A stretch of 64,000 nucleotides of DNA from Saprospiraceae bacterium. Its GTDB lineage: Bacteria; Bacteroidota; Bacteroidia; Chitinophagales; Saprospiraceae. This document shows positions 17,389 through 25,321 of this stretch, one piece after another. The stretch lies in assembly GCA_016714445.1 (NCBI GenBank), contig JADJNF010000007.1:744001-808000 (forward strand), read 5' to 3'. Position 1 is the first letter of the stretch; each line of letters starts with the position of its first letter. Both the position numbers and the translations under genes were made by a program. Under the pieces are notes generated by a model. That model saw nothing but the letters and a program-made list of their open reading frames with translations, did not search any database and was not told the origin of the DNA.

Positions 17389-17817
17389 TCAGGAATTTGA
17401 AGGATGAATATAAGCGGTAACTTTGATTTCAATCAGCAAATGGGGATGAGGCAACTGATGTACGGCCACGGTCGTCCTTGCAGGGCCGGTATAATCAAAA
17501 TATTCTCCATATACTTCGTTATAACCTGCAAAATCATTCATATTAACCAAAAAAGTGGTCACATCAACTACATTGGTCAAATCAGCCCCAACACTATTTA
17601 ATATGTATCTGATGTTTTCTAGAACTGCTTTGGTTTGTATTCTGATGTCGAGGTTAGTCGTACCCGTTTCATCTACTTCTACCCCTTCAAAAGAGTTGTC
17701 AGCTCTCCTGCTGCTGGTGCCGGAAACAAATATAAATGGTCCGGCTAATTTTACATGTGGGAATTTACCACGAGGTTTTGCTTTGTCGGAAAGCACTTTA
17801 CTATCGATAGGTTTCAA
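17389..17817 (-). CDS. RidA-family protein, probable 2-aminomuconate deaminase
   Basis: 142-residue YjgF/YER057c/UK114 (RidA) protein, a trimeric family acting on enamines and imines. Key stretches: FIFVSGTSSRR, TKAVLENIRYILNSVGADLTNVV, and ARTTVAVHQLPHPHLLIEI, where RidA usually has R-x-x-V near the active site. Being first in an operon with tryptophan dioxygenase and an ALDH8-like enzyme points to the 2-aminomuconate deaminase subgroup (2-aminomuconate to 4-oxalocrotonate plus ammonia). The start codon is TTG (17817), directly after an in-frame TAA; there is no in-frame ATG nearby. Confidence 0.8.
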   Translation of the reverse strand: MKPIDSKVLSDKAKPRGKFPHVKLAGPFIFVSGTSSRRADNSFEGVEVDETGTTNLDIRIQTKAVLENIRYILNSVGADLTNVVDVTTFLVNMNDFAGYNEVYGEYFDYTGPARTTVAVHQLPHPHLLIEIKVTAYIHPSNS

Positions 17818-17821
17818 TTAA

Positions 17822-18295
17822 TCTGGCTTTAATTTCAGATGTAAAAGTACAAAGATTTTTTTGTTTTGTCGCGTATTAAGCTTGTCTTTGACTCCTATTA
17901 TAACTACATCATTATTAAAACCGTATTTCCCTTTTAAAACCAAGAAATTGTTAGTGCTGAATTATACCAACGAGAATTTATTTTGAGTATATGTCGTTTT
18001 ATATCCTTAATTATGAATTTTCGTTTGATTATACAATGAAAAAAAACAATTTTTACCAAAAAACTACCATAATCCCAAAACCTTCAAAATAACCAATTAT
18101 TTATTCAAAACCAGCAAATTTTTACCTAAATGGAGGTTACATCTATAAAAAGCTGTTTATTTGCATTAAATAATCAAGGATGATATTCAAGAAGTTTATG
18201 AATTTTTTTTTCTGAATACATCAATCCAAAAAAAAATTCAACATACTTCAAGCCTACTAAAGTAAAAAATTTAACAATGATACATTCTGAAATTT
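17822..18295. other. Gene-free AT-rich spacer
   Basis: About 470 very AT-rich bases with long A and T runs. No open frame with coding character, no clear terminator and no exact TAnnTTTG element close to the next gene. It marks the start of the accessory-looking pocket. Confidence 0.6.
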
Positions 18296-19483
18296 ATGCT
18301 TAAATTAATCATAAACGATGCTACAAACCGAATTCGTTGGATTCAAATTCTTGTTTGTGTTTGTTTTCTTTTGGGTATAAGTATGTCGTTTCCTCTTTGG
18401 GCAGGAGAAAGAATTTTCCCGCACATTCCTATTTTTCAATACTTTATGTTTGGGGAAAGTATCCAATGGCTTATAACTTCAGTTTTGGGTTTAATCTTAA
18501 TAATCAATATTATATTTTTAAATAAATGGTGGACAAGGGTACTTCTCTTTATGATAATATTTGCTGTATTCTGTGACCAAATGCGTTTACAGCCTTGGGT
18601 TTATATTTATTTTCTTCTAATATTTCCTTTAAGTCTTTTAACTTTAAAAAGTAATGAGGTAAATAACATTAAACATAGCAAGTACATACTTAATTATTTT
18701 TTGATTCTTTTAATTGGAATATATGTTTGGAGTGGTCTGAATAAATTTACACCATCCTTTATTGACATAGTTTACCCTTTGATGCTAAAAAGTTTATTCA
18801 AACTTAATGACGGTCATTATTTACTTGCTGTTCGTGAATGGGGTTACCTATTTGCTGGGCTTGAAGTTTTGATCGGTATTGGATTGATACACTCAAAAAC
18901 ACGTAACATCGCAGTAATTTTAGCCATTCTTATGCATTTGCAAATCATTATATGGGTAATAGTAGGAAACCCAAATTATACTATCCTTCCCTGGAATATT
19001 TGTATGATAGGCATTGTATATTTAAGTAGTTGGAATAATGAACAAATTCTTCAACTTAACCCATCAAATTCAACCCTTTTGAAAATTTGTAATTTTGGAT
19101 TGATTCTTCTTGTTTGGATTATGCCGTCATTTAATCTGAAAAACAAATGGGACGCATATCTTTCATTCAATTTGTACACAGAGCGTATATCACATATGTA
19201 TGTGGGATTGCGACAAAAAGCCCTAATAGAAATTCACCCGAGTTTAAAAGAATACTTCGTCGCTGAGAATATCATAGATGATGGTAAGGTGATTGATGTG
19301 GAAAAATGGGCTTTTGATGAATTGAAAGTACCGGTTTATCCGGCTTTAAGGGTGCATAAGGCCATTGGTAGATATTTTTGTAAACCGAATATAGATTCTG
19401 ACCAAATCATGTTAGTAACCTACAGGAGACCCTTTATTGATGGTAATTATGAAATACTTTCTTGTAAGGACTGCCGAAAATGA
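18296..19483 (+). CDS. Multi-pass membrane protein, function unknown
   Basis: 395-residue integral membrane protein with about eight to nine hydrophobic helices over residues 15-275, then a soluble C-terminal part (about 280-395) rich in charged and aromatic residues. YVWSGLNKFTPSF and GYLFAGLEVLIGIGLI resemble stretches of HTTM/DoxX-like membrane proteins; the C-terminal domain holds LVTYRRPF and ends in a CKDC pair. The assignment is only a resemblance and I do not name a function. The gene is noticeably AT-rich, preceded by a long AT-rich spacer and sits in a pocket with an atypical SDR and a toxin-antitoxin pair, so recent acquisition is possible. Confidence 0.75.
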   Translation: MLKLIINDATNRIRWIQILVCVCFLLGISMSFPLWAGERIFPHIPIFQYFMFGESIQWLITSVLGLILIINIIFLNKWWTRVLLFMIIFAVFCDQMRLQPWVYIYFLLIFPLSLLTLKSNEVNNIKHSKYILNYFLILLIGIYVWSGLNKFTPSFIDIVYPLMLKSLFKLNDGHYLLAVREWGYLFAGLEVLIGIGLIHSKTRNIAVILAILMHLQIIIWVIVGNPNYTILPWNICMIGIVYLSSWNNEQILQLNPSNSTLLKICNFGLILLVWIMPSFNLKNKWDAYLSFNLYTERISHMYVGLRQKALIEIHPSLKEYFVAENIIDDGKVIDVEKWAFDELKVPVYPALRVHKAIGRYFCKPNIDSDQIMLVTYRRPFIDGNYEILSCKDCRK

Positions 19484-19540
19484 ATAAAGTTAAGAAAATA
19501 AACTAAAATATAATTCTTCGCTTTTTTAAAATTTGTAAAA

Positions 19541-20326
19541 ATGAATAATAATCTTTCAGGTAAAAATGCATTGGTTTGCGGGAGCTCCAAAGGAATAGGT
19601 AAGGCATCAGCACTGGCTTTATCCAGGCTTGGCGCCAATGTTATTCTGATGGCAAGAAATAGTGATCAGCTACTGGACGCAGTCAACGAACTTGAACTTA
19701 CGGAAGGGCAACACCATAGTTTTATTGTGGCGGATACTTCAGATCATGATGGATTGCAAAAAAAAATAAAATCACTGGTTGCATCCAGATCTATCCACAT
19801 ACTGATCAATAATACGGGAGGGCCTCCAGGGGGAGCAATATTGAGTGCAAGTTCGGATGATTTTATGGCTGCATATCATAATCATTTGATTACCAATCAC
19901 ATTCTTGCAGGCCTTGTAGTGCCGGGAATGAAAAAAGCCGGGTACGGACGAATTATTAATATTATTTCTACCTCTGTCAAAATACCACTTAAAGGACTTG
20001 GAGTGAGCAATACTACCAGAGGAGCTGTGGCATCCTGGGCTAAAACATTAGCCAACGAACTGGCTTCTTTTGGTATAACTGTTAATAATGTGCTGCCTGG
20101 TGCAACTGCCACAGACAGGTTGAATGAAATTATTGAAAATAAAGCTGATAAGTCACAAAAAAGCAAAGAATCCATTATCGAAGAAATGAAAGCCGAAATT
20201 CCAATGGCGCGATTCGGGCTGCCGGAAGAAATAGCTGCTGCTGTAGCATTTCTGGCTTCGCCTGCAGCATCTTATATCACCGGAGTGAGTATGCCTGTAG
20301 ATGGCGGACGTACGGGTAGTCTGTAA
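19541..20326 (+). CDS. Atypical SDR-family oxidoreductase
   Basis: 261-residue short-chain dehydrogenase. The nucleotide-binding loop is CGSSKGIG (residues 13-20), the NNTGG motif stands for NNAG, and the C-terminus (ITGVSMPVDGGRTGSL) is SDR-like. The catalytic Ser is present (IISTSV), but the YxxxK segment reads GVSNTTRGAVASWAKTLA, without the Tyr and with Arg in place of Lys. This belongs to a known divergent subgroup of FabG-like SDRs with an imperfect catalytic tetrad, so a normal oxidoreductase mechanism is doubtful. Starts with ATG 58 bases after the membrane protein; probably cotranscribed but not clearly related. Confidence 0.82.
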   Translation: MNNNLSGKNALVCGSSKGIGKASALALSRLGANVILMARNSDQLLDAVNELELTEGQHHSFIVADTSDHDGLQKKIKSLVASRSIHILINNTGGPPGGAILSASSDDFMAAYHNHLITNHILAGLVVPGMKKAGYGRIINIISTSVKIPLKGLGVSNTTRGAVASWAKTLANELASFGITVNNVLPGATATDRLNEIIENKADKSQKSKESIIEEMKAEIPMARFGLPEEIAAAVAFLASPAASYITGVSMPVDGGRTGSL

Positions 20327-20454
20327 TGTGGAGGTAGGATACATAAACTAGTATGTGATTTTTATATTTTAACTTGTATATCCTATTGAACATTTTTTTA
20401 ACATCAACGGATTAAATATTTTAGAAGTAGGAAAAAACTATAATAATGAAATAA

Positions 20455-20850
20455 AGGTATGAGTGTCACAAGCGGTTTGTGATGGTAGAAAGTAGTACGA
20501 CGGGAGTCCATCAGACAAGACTGATCTGATGTTATTAAGGACATGAATGGCAGAAGGGCGTAGATGGCAGAGGGTCCGCGCAGCAGACCGGAAGGTAATG
20601 TACATCGAAGTTGAAAAAACTTTGACTATGAAGTAAGACACGAGTTACATTTAAAAGGCCAGTATCGTACTGAAACTTGAGAGTTTTACGATACTGATTG
20701 GATGACTTAGATGCCTTCGACCGGGAAAGAGAACTTCGCGTTCGGGTATGGCAAAATTTACACCTGTCAAGCTTTTCACAGCCTAAAACTTGCACTAGCA
20801 AAGGGCAGACTGTACTTTCTTGTCTGGCGGTGGAACTAAATATAAAATTT
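20455..20850. other. Unexplained structured, gene-free stretch upstream of mazEF
   Basis: No open frame with coding character, but GC about 44% over 20461-20820, above the genes around it, and a series of potential hairpins: 20466-20482 (TCACAA/TTGTGA), 20509-20531 (7-bp CATCAGA/TCTGATG), 20606-20624 (CGAAGTT/AACTTTG with a GAAAA loop), 20660-20696 (10-bp CAGTATCGTA/TACGATACTG plus an inner 5-bp AAACT/AGTTT capped by TGAG), and 20806-20826 (CAGAC/GTCTG). It could be a structured RNA, or the RNA part of a degenerate group II intron or other mobile element lacking its protein. I cannot assign a family. Confidence 0.5.
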
Positions 20851-20890
20851 GTATGTTTAAAAGGTATTACTAAAAACATATATAATTGAT

Positions 20891-21133
20891 ATGTCTAAAT
20901 TAATATCACTGAAAATGGATGAAAAACTATTCCAAGATACAGAAATCATAGTGAGTAAGCTTGGAATATCGAGAAATAAATATATAAATGATGCCGTGAC
21001 AGCTTATACAAAAGCGCAAAAACGAGCAGAGATGGAAGAACAAATAAGGAAAGAAATAAAATTGATTCAGGAAAGTAGCATGGAAGTTTTGGCAGAATTT
21101 GAAGCTTTGGAAGATGATTATGAAACAATATGA
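20891..21133 (+). CDS. Ribbon-helix-helix-like antitoxin of a MazEF-type pair
   Basis: 80-residue protein with an N-terminal ribbon-helix-helix-like region (LISLKMDEKLFQDTEIIVSKLGISRNKYINDAV) followed by a charged helical tail rich in Glu and Lys ending EFEALEDDYETI, the usual layout of an antitoxin: DNA-binding head and toxin-wrapping tail. Its last 14 bases overlap the start of the MazF-like gene, supporting cotranslation. Expected role: neutralise the toxin and repress its own operon. The specific antitoxin family is not certain. Confidence 0.82.
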   Translation: MSKLISLKMDEKLFQDTEIIVSKLGISRNKYINDAVTAYTKAQKRAEMEEQIRKEIKLIQESSMEVLAEFEALEDDYETI

Positions 21134-21464
21134 CATTTGGCTGGCCAATCTTGACCCAAGTTATGGGACAGAGCCTGGAAAAATAAGACCGGTATTAATA
21201 GTCCAAAATAATTTTATAACTTCTGAAGGCCATAAATCTACCATAGTTTGCCCAATAACAACTCGTCTTACTAATGGTACTCAGGTACTTAGAATCAGAT
21301 TGACACCCAAAGATTCTGATATTTTTGAAGATTCTGATATTCTTCTTGACCAGATCAGAGCTATTGACAATAAACGATTCATAAGATATCTGGCGACGAT
21401 ACCAATCGAAACTAAGCAACAAGTCAAAGAGAGCCTGGTTTATCTTTTGGATTTGGCAGATTAG
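21120..21464 (+). CDS. MazF/PemK-family toxin (mRNA endoribonuclease)
   Basis: 114-residue protein of the MazF/PemK/Kid fold, cutting mRNA at short sequences. Family features: N-terminal MKQYDIWLANLDPSYGTEPGKIRPVLIVQN, with the basic GxEPGKxRPVLIVQ segment, then STIVCPITTR with the conserved Thr, and LLDQIRAIDNKRF. Length is normal. ATG at 21120 is the likely start; upstream ATG 21114 and TTG 21099 are in frame, but MKxYD is the usual family N-terminus. It overlaps the antitoxin by 14 bases. Looks intact. Confidence 0.88.
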   Translation: MKQYDIWLANLDPSYGTEPGKIRPVLIVQNNFITSEGHKSTIVCPITTRLTNGTQVLRIRLTPKDSDIFEDSDILLDQIRAIDNKRFIRYLATIPIETKQQVKESLVYLLDLAD

Positions 21465-21469
21465 TGCCT

Positions 21470-22390
21470 TTAGAGTATAATATCTTTATACTTTAGCACT
21501 GTTGGGTACCCCTTACCTGTAAAATATTCTTTGGTAGCGTCGTCACCTTTATCAGAGGTAGCTAAAACAAAGTCTCCTCCCCAGGCGCCTAAAGATTTTA
21601 CAACACCTGAATAGTCAGAAAAAAGTTGTTCCTTAACTTTACTGAAACCTGTATGGCTGGCAATCAGGTCTTCGTGTTTTGACAGCAAAGCTTCAAAATC
21701 CTTTAAGTTGGTCACAGATCGGATTTCTTCTGTTATTTTTGTGATGGCCTTAACCAATGTAGCCTTATTTTTTACCGCTTTTAGATAATCTTTAATACCC
21801 TGAGCAGTGCTTTGTTTTTTACCCAGGTGCACAAAAAATAAATTGTCTTTAAATTTCGGATTAAAATCAACTTCTGTGTAAGAAACTTCATCCGGTGAAT
21901 TGATATATTCTACCGGACCATCGGCAAATGCGCATGCTACATCATATCCTGAACCATCTTCATTTTTAAAATAAAGTAGTAAAGGATTCACCTCAGCCCA
22001 CTCAGCCACTAAAAAAGTAAGCGTACTACTGGAACCCAAACCCCAATCTAATGGAAACTCTAATTGTGTTTCAATTTTAAATCCATTCCACTGAGATAAA
22101 AATTCAGAATTTAGCCTAACTGCATTTTTAAGCAATTTTTGTAAATAATCGGATGTTTCCTGATTGGTAGTTGAGATAGCAGAAAAATCAAAAAGTGAAA
22201 TAGTAGACTCAAACCACTTTTTGCCTTTCATATCCAGACTTTCCCAAAGTAAATCCGAGCTTGTCGTTCTCTTGACCACCATTTTCTGTCCAAATTTAGT
22301 AGGAAGGCCAAGCGCTTTGGCTCCATCTAAAACTGCATACTCACCCGTGAGCAGCAGCTTTCCATGTCCATAGTATTTCGTTTTGATAAT
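21470..22390 (-). CDS. GYDIA-family GHMP kinase with a non-canonical start codon
   Basis: GHMP-superfamily small-molecule kinase of the Bacteroidota GYDIA group (here GYDVACAFADGP near residue 150), related to mevalonate kinases. Other motifs: DWGLGSSSTL, the ATP-binding glycine/serine loop, and LGAWGGDFVLATS near the end. The family's N-terminus (YGHGKLLLTGEYAVLDGAKAL) is encoded in frame upstream of the first ATG/GTG/TTG (22282), up to an in-frame TAA at 22402-22400. Between that stop and the motif only ATT 22390, ATC 22387 or ACG could start. ATT is chosen: it lies 23 bases after a TAATTTTG promoter element, the usual spacing here. About 306 residues. Substrate unknown, mevalonate or phosphomevalonate possible. 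Confidence 0.75.
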   Translation of the reverse strand: MIKTKYYGHGKLLLTGEYAVLDGAKALGLPTKFGQKMVVKRTTSSDLLWESLDMKGKKWFESTISLFDFSAISTTNQETSDYLQKLLKNAVRLNSEFLSQWNGFKIETQLEFPLDWGLGSSSTLTFLVAEWAEVNPLLLYFKNEDGSGYDVACAFADGPVEYINSPDEVSYTEVDFNPKFKDNLFFVHLGKKQSTAQGIKDYLKAVKNKATLVKAITKITEEIRSVTNLKDFEALLSKHEDLIASHTGFSKVKEQLFSDYSGVVKSLGAWGGDFVLATSDKGDDATKEYFTGKGYPTVLKYKDIIL

Positions 22391-22413
22391 GTTCTGGTTT
22401 TAAAAATTAAACA

Positions 22414-22421
22414 CAAAATTA
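22414..22421 (-). promoter_or_regulatory. TAnnTTTG -7 element for the GHMP kinase gene
   Basis: TAATTTTG on the minus strand, 23 bases before the ATT at 22390, supporting translation from about there rather than from the ATG at 22282. Confidence 0.5.
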
Positions 22422-22698
22422 ATCATATACCCGAATCCTGCAATAATTTTGGAAAATATATTTATATATATTGTTATAAATAAACCATTTATATATTGAT
22501 TATATTATAAAAGTTCTTGAATAAAACTACCCATCTCGTACATTTTACTTACTCTGGTATTCAAATTATTGATTACACTACAGCAAGTTTTTTGTTTGTT
22601 CTATATTTACATGGCAATATTTTAACTGTTTTTCAATTAGTTATGATTTATTTTTCATTTTTTTTTACCAAAATATTTTTTTTTCTTTCCAAAGAAAT

Positions 22699-22706
22699 TA
22701 CCTTTG
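22699..22706 (+). promoter_or_regulatory. TAnnTTTG -7 element of the ribosomal protein operon
   Basis: TACCTTTG, 55 bases before the rplM GTG start; the T-rich tract upstream may help promoter strength. Confidence 0.6.
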
Positions 22707-22712
22707 CGCCCG

Positions 22713-22730
22713 CTAACGGAGTAACGTTAG
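22713..22730 (+). promoter_or_regulatory. Stem-loop in the rplM leader
   Basis: CTAACG (22713-22718) pairs with CGTTAG (22725-22730) across a GAGTAA loop. It begins about 7 bases after the -7 element, so it would sit at or near the 5' end of the mRNA. Possible ribosomal-protein autoregulatory leader or 5' stabiliser; not identified further. Confidence 0.45.
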
Positions 22731-22761
22731 TTAATTGTGTTAAATAATAAAAAATAAAGAA

Positions 22762-23205
22762 GTGGATACACTAAGTTACAAAACCAAATCTGCCAACGCC
22801 GCTACTGTAGATCAAAAGTGGTATGTAGTAGATGCTGAAGGGGAGGTAGTAGGAAGATTGGCTACCAGAATAGCTTCAGTACTTAGAGGAAAGAATAAGC
22901 CTGATTTTACTCCTCACGTAGATTCAGGTGATTATATCATAGTAGTCAATGCTGATAAAGTCAGATTTACAGGTTCAAAGCTGGATGACAAAGAATATCA
23001 GAGATATACTGGATATCCGGGCGGTCTGAAAAGAAGAACAGCTAAGGAAATGCTGGAAAAAAGACCCGAAATGGTTTTGGAACTTGCCGTAAAAGGTATG
23101 CTTCCGAAAACAAAATTGGGTAGAGCCATGATTAAAAAATTGTTTTTGTACAAAGATGCGACTCATCCTCATGCTGCACAAAAACCTGAACCATTTAAAT
23201 TTTAA
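22762..23205 (+). CDS. rplM: Ribosomal protein L13
   Basis: 147-residue large-subunit protein L13. Start codon GTG at 22762, giving MDTLSYKT as in other Bacteroidota L13. Typical stretches: WYVVDAEGEVVGRLAT, GDYIIVVNADKVRFTG, and AVKGMLPKTKLGRAMIKKL. First gene of the rplM-rpsI-rpsB-tsf cluster, with its own promoter and a leader carrying a stem-loop. rpsI follows after 6 bases. Confidence 0.96.
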   Translation: MDTLSYKTKSANAATVDQKWYVVDAEGEVVGRLATRIASVLRGKNKPDFTPHVDSGDYIIVVNADKVRFTGSKLDDKEYQRYTGYPGGLKRRTAKEMLEKRPEMVLELAVKGMLPKTKLGRAMIKKLFLYKDATHPHAAQKPEPFKF

Positions 23206-23211
23206 TACAAT

Positions 23212-23598
23212 ATGGAAATGATCAATAGCATAGGCAGAAGAAAATCTTCGACAGCCAGAATATATGTAACAAAAGGAGCTGGTAAAATTACCATCAATGG
23301 TAAGGATCTTAAAGATTACTTCCCAATGCCAAGTACGCAGGCAACCATTCTCGATCCTTTGAAAGTGTCAGAATCTGAAGGTCAGTATGATATTAAGATA
23401 ACAGTAGATGGAGGAGGTTTCAAAGGCCAATCAGAAGCCATCAGAATGGCAATTTCAAGATCATTGGTAAAAATCAATGAAGATTTCAAAAAGCCATTGA
23501 AAGATAAAAAATATCTTACCAGAGATGCCAGAGAGGTAGAAAGAAAGAAATTTGGAAAACCAAAAGCGAGAAAGAGCTTCCAGTTCTCTAAACGTTAA
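23212..23598 (+). CDS. rpsI: Ribosomal protein S9
   Basis: 128-residue small-subunit protein S9 ending in the typical basic tail with SFQFSKR. Conserved NSIGRRKSSTARIYV at the N-terminus and GGGFKGQSEAIRMAISRSLV in the middle. It starts 6 bases after rplM; ATG 23212 or ATG 23218 (MINSIGRRK) could initiate. Cotranscribed with rplM, as in most bacteria. Confidence 0.96.
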   Translation: MEMINSIGRRKSSTARIYVTKGAGKITINGKDLKDYFPMPSTQATILDPLKVSESEGQYDIKITVDGGGFKGQSEAIRMAISRSLVKINEDFKKPLKDKKYLTRDAREVERKKFGKPKARKSFQFSKR

Positions 23599-23646
23599 TC
23601 TTTTTATCACCATTATTTTAATAATAAAGTCAAAAATTTTAAAGAA

Positions 23647-24360
23647 ATGAATAAGCCGACATATAATGAAATGTTAGAAGCCGGAGTACACTATGGTCAC
23701 TTAAAAAGAAAGTGGAATCCAAAGATGCTTCCTTACATTTTCATGGAAAGAAAAGGAATTCACATCATAGATCTCAACAGAACTGCTGAATGTCTGGACA
23801 GAGCAGCCTATGCTATGAAACAAATGGCAAAATCAGGTAAAAAGATACTTTTTGTTGCAACAAAGAAACAAGCAAAGGATATTGTTGCAACAGCTGCAAG
23901 AAGTGCTGAAATGCCTTATGTCACTGAAAGATGGTTAGGAGGTATGATGACCAATTTTTCTACCATCCGTAAATCTGTCAAAAAGATGAACAGCATAGAT
24001 AAAATGCTGAGCGATCCTGCCATCTCCATTACTAAGAAGGAGAGACTCACACTAACCAGAGAGAAAGACAAACTGGAAAAAGTGCTGGGTGGTATAGCCA
24101 ATCTGAACAGATTGCCAAGTGCAGTATTTATGGTAGACATACACCATGAACACATTGCTCTGGCTGAAGCAAAAAGATTGGGAATGAAAACCATTGCTAT
24201 GGTTGATACAAATTCAGATCCGAATAAAGTAGATTTTGCAATTCCTGCCAATGATGATGCATCAAAATCAGTAAAATTGATTACAGATTATGTAATTACT
24301 GCCATCAAAGAAGGATTGGAAGAAAGAAGAGTCGCTAAACTTGATACCAAAGAAGATTAA
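23647..24360 (+). CDS. rpsB: Ribosomal protein S2
   Basis: 237-residue S2 with the family motifs LEAGVHYGHLKRKWNPKM at the N-terminus, LFVATKKQAKDIV, TERWLGGMMTNFSTIRKS, and the central coiled region (DKLEKVLGGI). It binds the S1/bS1 region of the 30S head-body junction. It starts 48 bases after rpsI and precedes tsf by 36 bases, the classical rpsB-tsf arrangement here joined to rplM-rpsI. Confidence 0.96.
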   Translation: MNKPTYNEMLEAGVHYGHLKRKWNPKMLPYIFMERKGIHIIDLNRTAECLDRAAYAMKQMAKSGKKILFVATKKQAKDIVATAARSAEMPYVTERWLGGMMTNFSTIRKSVKKMNSIDKMLSDPAISITKKERLTLTREKDKLEKVLGGIANLNRLPSAVFMVDIHHEHIALAEAKRLGMKTIAMVDTNSDPNKVDFAIPANDDASKSVKLITDYVITAIKEGLEERRVAKLDTKED

Positions 24361-24396
24361 TAAAATTATTATAAATTATTAAATAAGTTATTCAAC

Positions 24397-25233
24397 ATGA
24401 GTGAAGTAAATATATCAGCATCAGCCGTAAAAGAACTCAGAGAGCAGACTGGTGTAGGTATGATGGATTGTAAAAAAGCGCTTGTAGAAGCAAATGGAGA
24501 CTTTGACAAAGCGATCGAACTACTTAGATTAAGAGGACAAAAAATGTCTGAAAAAAGAGCCGACAGAGATGCAAAAGAAGGTGTAGTCATAGCACTTGTA
24601 TCTGCTGATAATAAAAAAGGTGTAGTAGTTAGATTGAGCTGTGAGACAGATTTTGTTTCAAAAAATGAAGATTTCATCAATCTTACCAAAGATATTACCA
24701 AAATTGCTCTGGATAAATTTCCTGCTGATCTTGAGTCCTTGAATAATGAGGAAATGAATGGTTTGGCATTACAAACTATTATGGCAGAACAAGTAGCAAG
24801 AATAGGTGAAAAAATAGAAATTGCCGATTATCAGAAGATAGAAGCACCATTGGTAGCATCATATATACACATGGGTAACAAAGCTGGTGTATTGGTAGGG
24901 CTCAATCTTGCAGATGAAAAATATATGGAAGCAGGAAGAGATGTGGCTATGCAAGTAGCTGCTATGAAACCTGTTGCTTTGGATAAGGATGATGTACCAC
25001 AGGAAATTATTTCAAAAGAAATAGAAATTGGTAAAGAAATAGCAAGACAGGAAGGCAAAGCAGAAGAAATGCTTGAAAAAATCGCTGTCGGTAAATTGAA
25101 TAAGTTTTTCAAAGACAACACACTATTAAACCAGATCTTTGTAAAAGACGGGAAAATAAGTGTCGCTGAATTTTTGAAAAGCAAAAATCCTGAGCTGACA
25201 GCCATTGGATTTAAACATGTAAAACTAGGTTAA
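24397..25233 (+). CDS. tsf: Elongation factor Ts
   Basis: 278-residue guanine-nucleotide exchange factor for EF-Tu. The N-terminal UBA-like domain contains ASAVKELREQTGVGMMDCKK, followed by the core motif VVVRLSCETDFVSKNEDF and a subdomain with YIHMGNKAGVLVGL. The length is in the bacterial range. It ends with a strong terminator at 25239-25271, which separates it from pyrH. Confidence 0.96.
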   Translation: MSEVNISASAVKELREQTGVGMMDCKKALVEANGDFDKAIELLRLRGQKMSEKRADRDAKEGVVIALVSADNKKGVVVRLSCETDFVSKNEDFINLTKDITKIALDKFPADLESLNNEEMNGLALQTIMAEQVARIGEKIEIADYQKIEAPLVASYIHMGNKAGVLVGLNLADEKYMEAGRDVAMQVAAMKPVALDKDDVPQEIISKEIEIGKEIARQEGKAEEMLEKIAVGKLNKFFKDNTLLNQIFVKDGKISVAEFLKSKNPELTAIGFKHVKLG

Positions 25234-25238
25234 ATATT

Positions 25239-25271
25239 AAAAAGAGCGGTCGTCAAACCGCTCTTTTTTTA
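25239..25271 (+). terminator. Rho-independent terminator after tsf
   Basis: AAAAAGAGCGGT pairs with ACCGCTCTTTTT across a 6-nt loop, followed by a T run; ends the rplM-tsf transcript. Confidence 0.85.
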
Positions 25272-25321
25272 TGCCCAATACTCAATAAAATCACACTTCA
25301 CCAGATACTAAACCTAAATCT

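Noticed and set aside
20535..20879. 114-codon minus-strand open frame over the structured stretch
   Set aside because: Low-quality composition (many Cys/Ser/Arg), no recognisable domain, overlaps plus-strand hairpins; probably a by-product of a non-coding sequence.
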